Source: Phaeospirillum sp. | Lineage (GTDB): Bacteria > Pseudomonadota > Alphaproteobacteria > Rhodospirillales > Magnetospirillaceae | Assembly: GCA_030651575.1 (NCBI GenBank) | Contig: JAUSFB010000048.1 | Coordinates: 124,001 to 188,000 of the forward strand | Direction: 5' to 3' | Length of the DNA stretch: 64,000 nucleotides | Shown: positions 62,543 to 64,000 of the stretch, piece after piece | Layout: each line of letters starts with the position of its first letter | Position numbering within the stretch: position 1 is the stretch's first letter | Made by a program: the position numbers and the translations under genes | Notes under the pieces: model-generated | The model's input: only the letters and a program-made list of their open reading frames with translations | What the model was told of the DNA's origin: nothing | Databases searched by the model: none

Positions 62543-64000
62543 ATCACGGACCTGGGCGGCGGCGATGATGGCGTCCCAGGTGGCGGCGACCGGGTCGCCG
62601 ACCACGCCCAATCCACACAGATGGCCCAGCAGGCGATCCCGGTCGGGGACGATTCCGCTTTTCAGCGCCCCGGCCAATTGCGCCGCATCATCGACGATGA
62701 CCGCGCCGGGCAACAGATCGGCGGTGATGGTGCTGGGAAGCGGCCGCATCACGTAATAGGGCTTCCCGCCGGCCACGGTTTCCAGGAAGGTGCTGCTTCC
62801 CACCGGCCCGACCACCACATCGGCCCAGGCGACATGCTGTTCGAACGAGCCGCCGGCATGAACCTCGCAGGGCAGGTCGAGCCGTTCGACCAGATGCCGG
62901 TAGAACCCCACCACGTCCTTGCTGGGATGAAGCTTCAGGCGGATGCCGGTAAAGCCGAGATCGGCCATCATGCGGACCGTCTCGACCAGACTCGAAATGA
63001 TCCGGCTGCGGGTGGTCTCCATGTCGTTGGACCAGGCATAGCCGGGAAGAATCAGGCCGTGGCGCAACTTCGGCGGCGCCAACGGCCCCGGCTGGGGGCG
63101 GCCCAACGCCGGGTAGCCGGTGACCACCCGCTCGATCCGCGCCCCTTGATCGTTAAGCCAACGTTCCGATCCGGGGCCTTGGGCCAGCTCTCGCGTCACC
63201 GTCGCCGGCATGGAACGGTCGCCGCAACGCGGCGCGTTGCGAAACGGCAGGACAAAGACGCCGTTCAAGGTCTCGTCGGCGGGAATGCCGCGCGCCAGGG
63301 CCAGCTCGCACATGGCGCGGCCCAGCGGACTGCCGGAATCGCCGGTGACCACCCGGTCGATTCTCAACCGGTCGAGCAGATGGGCCAACTGGTCCACCAG
63401 CGCCATCAGGGAGGTCAGGATGCCCGGCCGGAACAGGCTGGAGCGGACGGTCTCGCGCTGGACGGCCTCCAGACCGGCGGTGGGGTGGGACCGCCAATGC
63501 GCCTCCATGGCCGCGATGATCCGCGCTTCCTCGGCCCGGCGTTTACCATCGGAACCGGCTGCTTCCATGGCGACCGGCCAAATGCCGCCCCTCCAACAGG
63601 TCGTCAGGAAGGAGCGGGTCTTGGGCGAGGGGCCGAAGGGAATCACCGGCACGATGCCGCGTCCGTCAAAGCCGTCCACCAGATGGCGAAGACTGAGCAG
63701 GCTGATATAGAAAAACACCCGTGGCCGGCGACGACGGGCCAGCAGGTGCAACCGGAACAACGCCTCCACCCTGCCGGCGACCCATTCGCGCAGCCGGTCC
63801 TTCAGTCCGGGCGGCCGCGCCGGTTTCGGCGTCATGCACCCTTGAAGAAACGGCAGGGCGTTCTCGGTCGCCGCCGGCGGGTCGAGGCGGTCATCGACCT
63901 CGGCGTCCACGGCGGCGGCGGCATCGGCGGCGATGGCCCGCTTGGCGGCGGCGGTCAGGACGTCATAGGGGGCCGACAGGTCGAACAGCACCAGTTGCTC
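62522..64000 (-). CDS. Putative surface-glycan transferase, 5' end outside the window
   Basis: At least 492 residues; the frame stays open to the window edge (GTG at 63991 is possible but unlikely to be the true start). The C-terminal part (IRLKLHPSKDVVGFY, VVVGPVGSSTFLETVAGGKPYYV) has the KxHP and SS-E signatures of capsule/CDP-glycerol-type GT-B transferases, like the genes at 36064 and 44583. No membrane span. It suggests that another glycan region continues beyond 64 kb. Confidence 0.6.
   Translation of the reverse strand, partial: EQLVLFDLSAPYDVLTAAAKRAIAADAAAAVDAEVDDRLDPPAATENALPFLQGCMTPKPARPPGLKDRLREWVAGRVEALFRLHLLARRRRPRVFFYISLLSLRHLVDGFDGRGIVPVIPFGPSPKTRSFLTTCWRGGIWPVAMEAAGSDGKRRAEEARIIAAMEAHWRSHPTAGLEAVQRETVRSSLFRPGILTSLMALVDQLAHLLDRLRIDRVVTGDSGSPLGRAMCELALARGIPADETLNGVFVLPFRNAPRCGDRSMPATVTRELAQGPGSERWLNDQGARIERVVTGYPALGRPQPGPLAPPKLRHGLILPGYAWSNDMETTRSRIISSLVETVRMMADLGFTGIRLKLHPSKDVVGFYRHLVERLDLPCEVHAGGSFEQHVAWADVVVGPVGSSTFLETVAGGKPYYVMRPLPSTITADLLPGAVIVDDAAQLAGALKSGIVPDRDRLLGHLCGLGVVGDPVAATWDAIIAAAQVRDLMLLTR

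Overview
This is a GC-rich alphaproteobacterial chromosome segment. The gene order nusA-ylxR-infB-rbfA-truB-rpsO-pnp, the FzlA-like GST protein, the NDUFS6-like zinc finger protein, a DUF992 protein and abundant GTG/TTG starts fit Rhodospirillales, most likely a Magnetospirillum/Paramagnetospirillum-type organism. That genus assignment is inference. No magnetosome gene, rRNA, tRNA, CRISPR array or intact insertion sequence was seen.

Layout. (1) 1-7900: transcription/translation operon from the end of nusA to pnp, closed by a strong terminator. (2) 7940-9705: msrB and a DUF2325 gene whose promoter carries a palindrome of Fur-box type. (3) 9721-13618 (minus): six tightly packed genes ending in a P1B-type ATPase, behind one promoter with a second Fur-like palindrome. 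Gene number, the shared PGRxR motif and the small membrane proteins match a ferrosome (fez) operon, a lipid-bounded iron-storage organelle system. (4) 13646-17357 (minus): ABC ATPase, bacteriohemerythrin, lipoprotein hydrolase and two paralogous secreted proteins. (5) 17411-31126: housekeeping block (zinc finger protein, polA, diguanylate cyclase, pentapeptide and TPR proteins, RsmB-type methyltransferase, Nudix, fzlA, LysE and AbrB exporters, nadK, moaA, and a DUF2478-DUF364 fusion).

(6) 31123-48199: first glycan region, mostly plus strand: glycosyltransferases, a polysaccharide deacetylase, methyltransferases, two Gfo/Idh/MocA oxidoreductases, a KdsB-like cytidylyltransferase, a HAD phosphatase, a 2-hydroxyacid dehydrogenase, an acyltransferase, an SDR epimerase and two large unclassified transferase-like proteins. 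(7) 48452-48928: a lone secreted DUF992 protein with its own terminator. (8) 48995-60503: a ten-gene minus-strand cluster: split ThDP-dependent E1 alpha/beta, a DegT-fold enzyme with His in place of the PLP lysine (ColD-like sugar 3-dehydratase), an SDR, two B12-type radical SAM proteins, a GT2, a membrane glycosyltransferase, and a heptose guanylyltransferase/kinase pair. I read it as a pathway to a GDP-linked, branched-chain deoxy sugar. (9) 60504-64000: a ParE toxin remnant, prfC, and the truncated start of another surface-glycan gene.

The two most interesting systems are the fez-like operon and the putative branched-sugar cluster. A dispersed palindromic repeat of about 50 bp occurs near 17.65 kb and 32.3 kb, with a partial copy at 5.52 kb.
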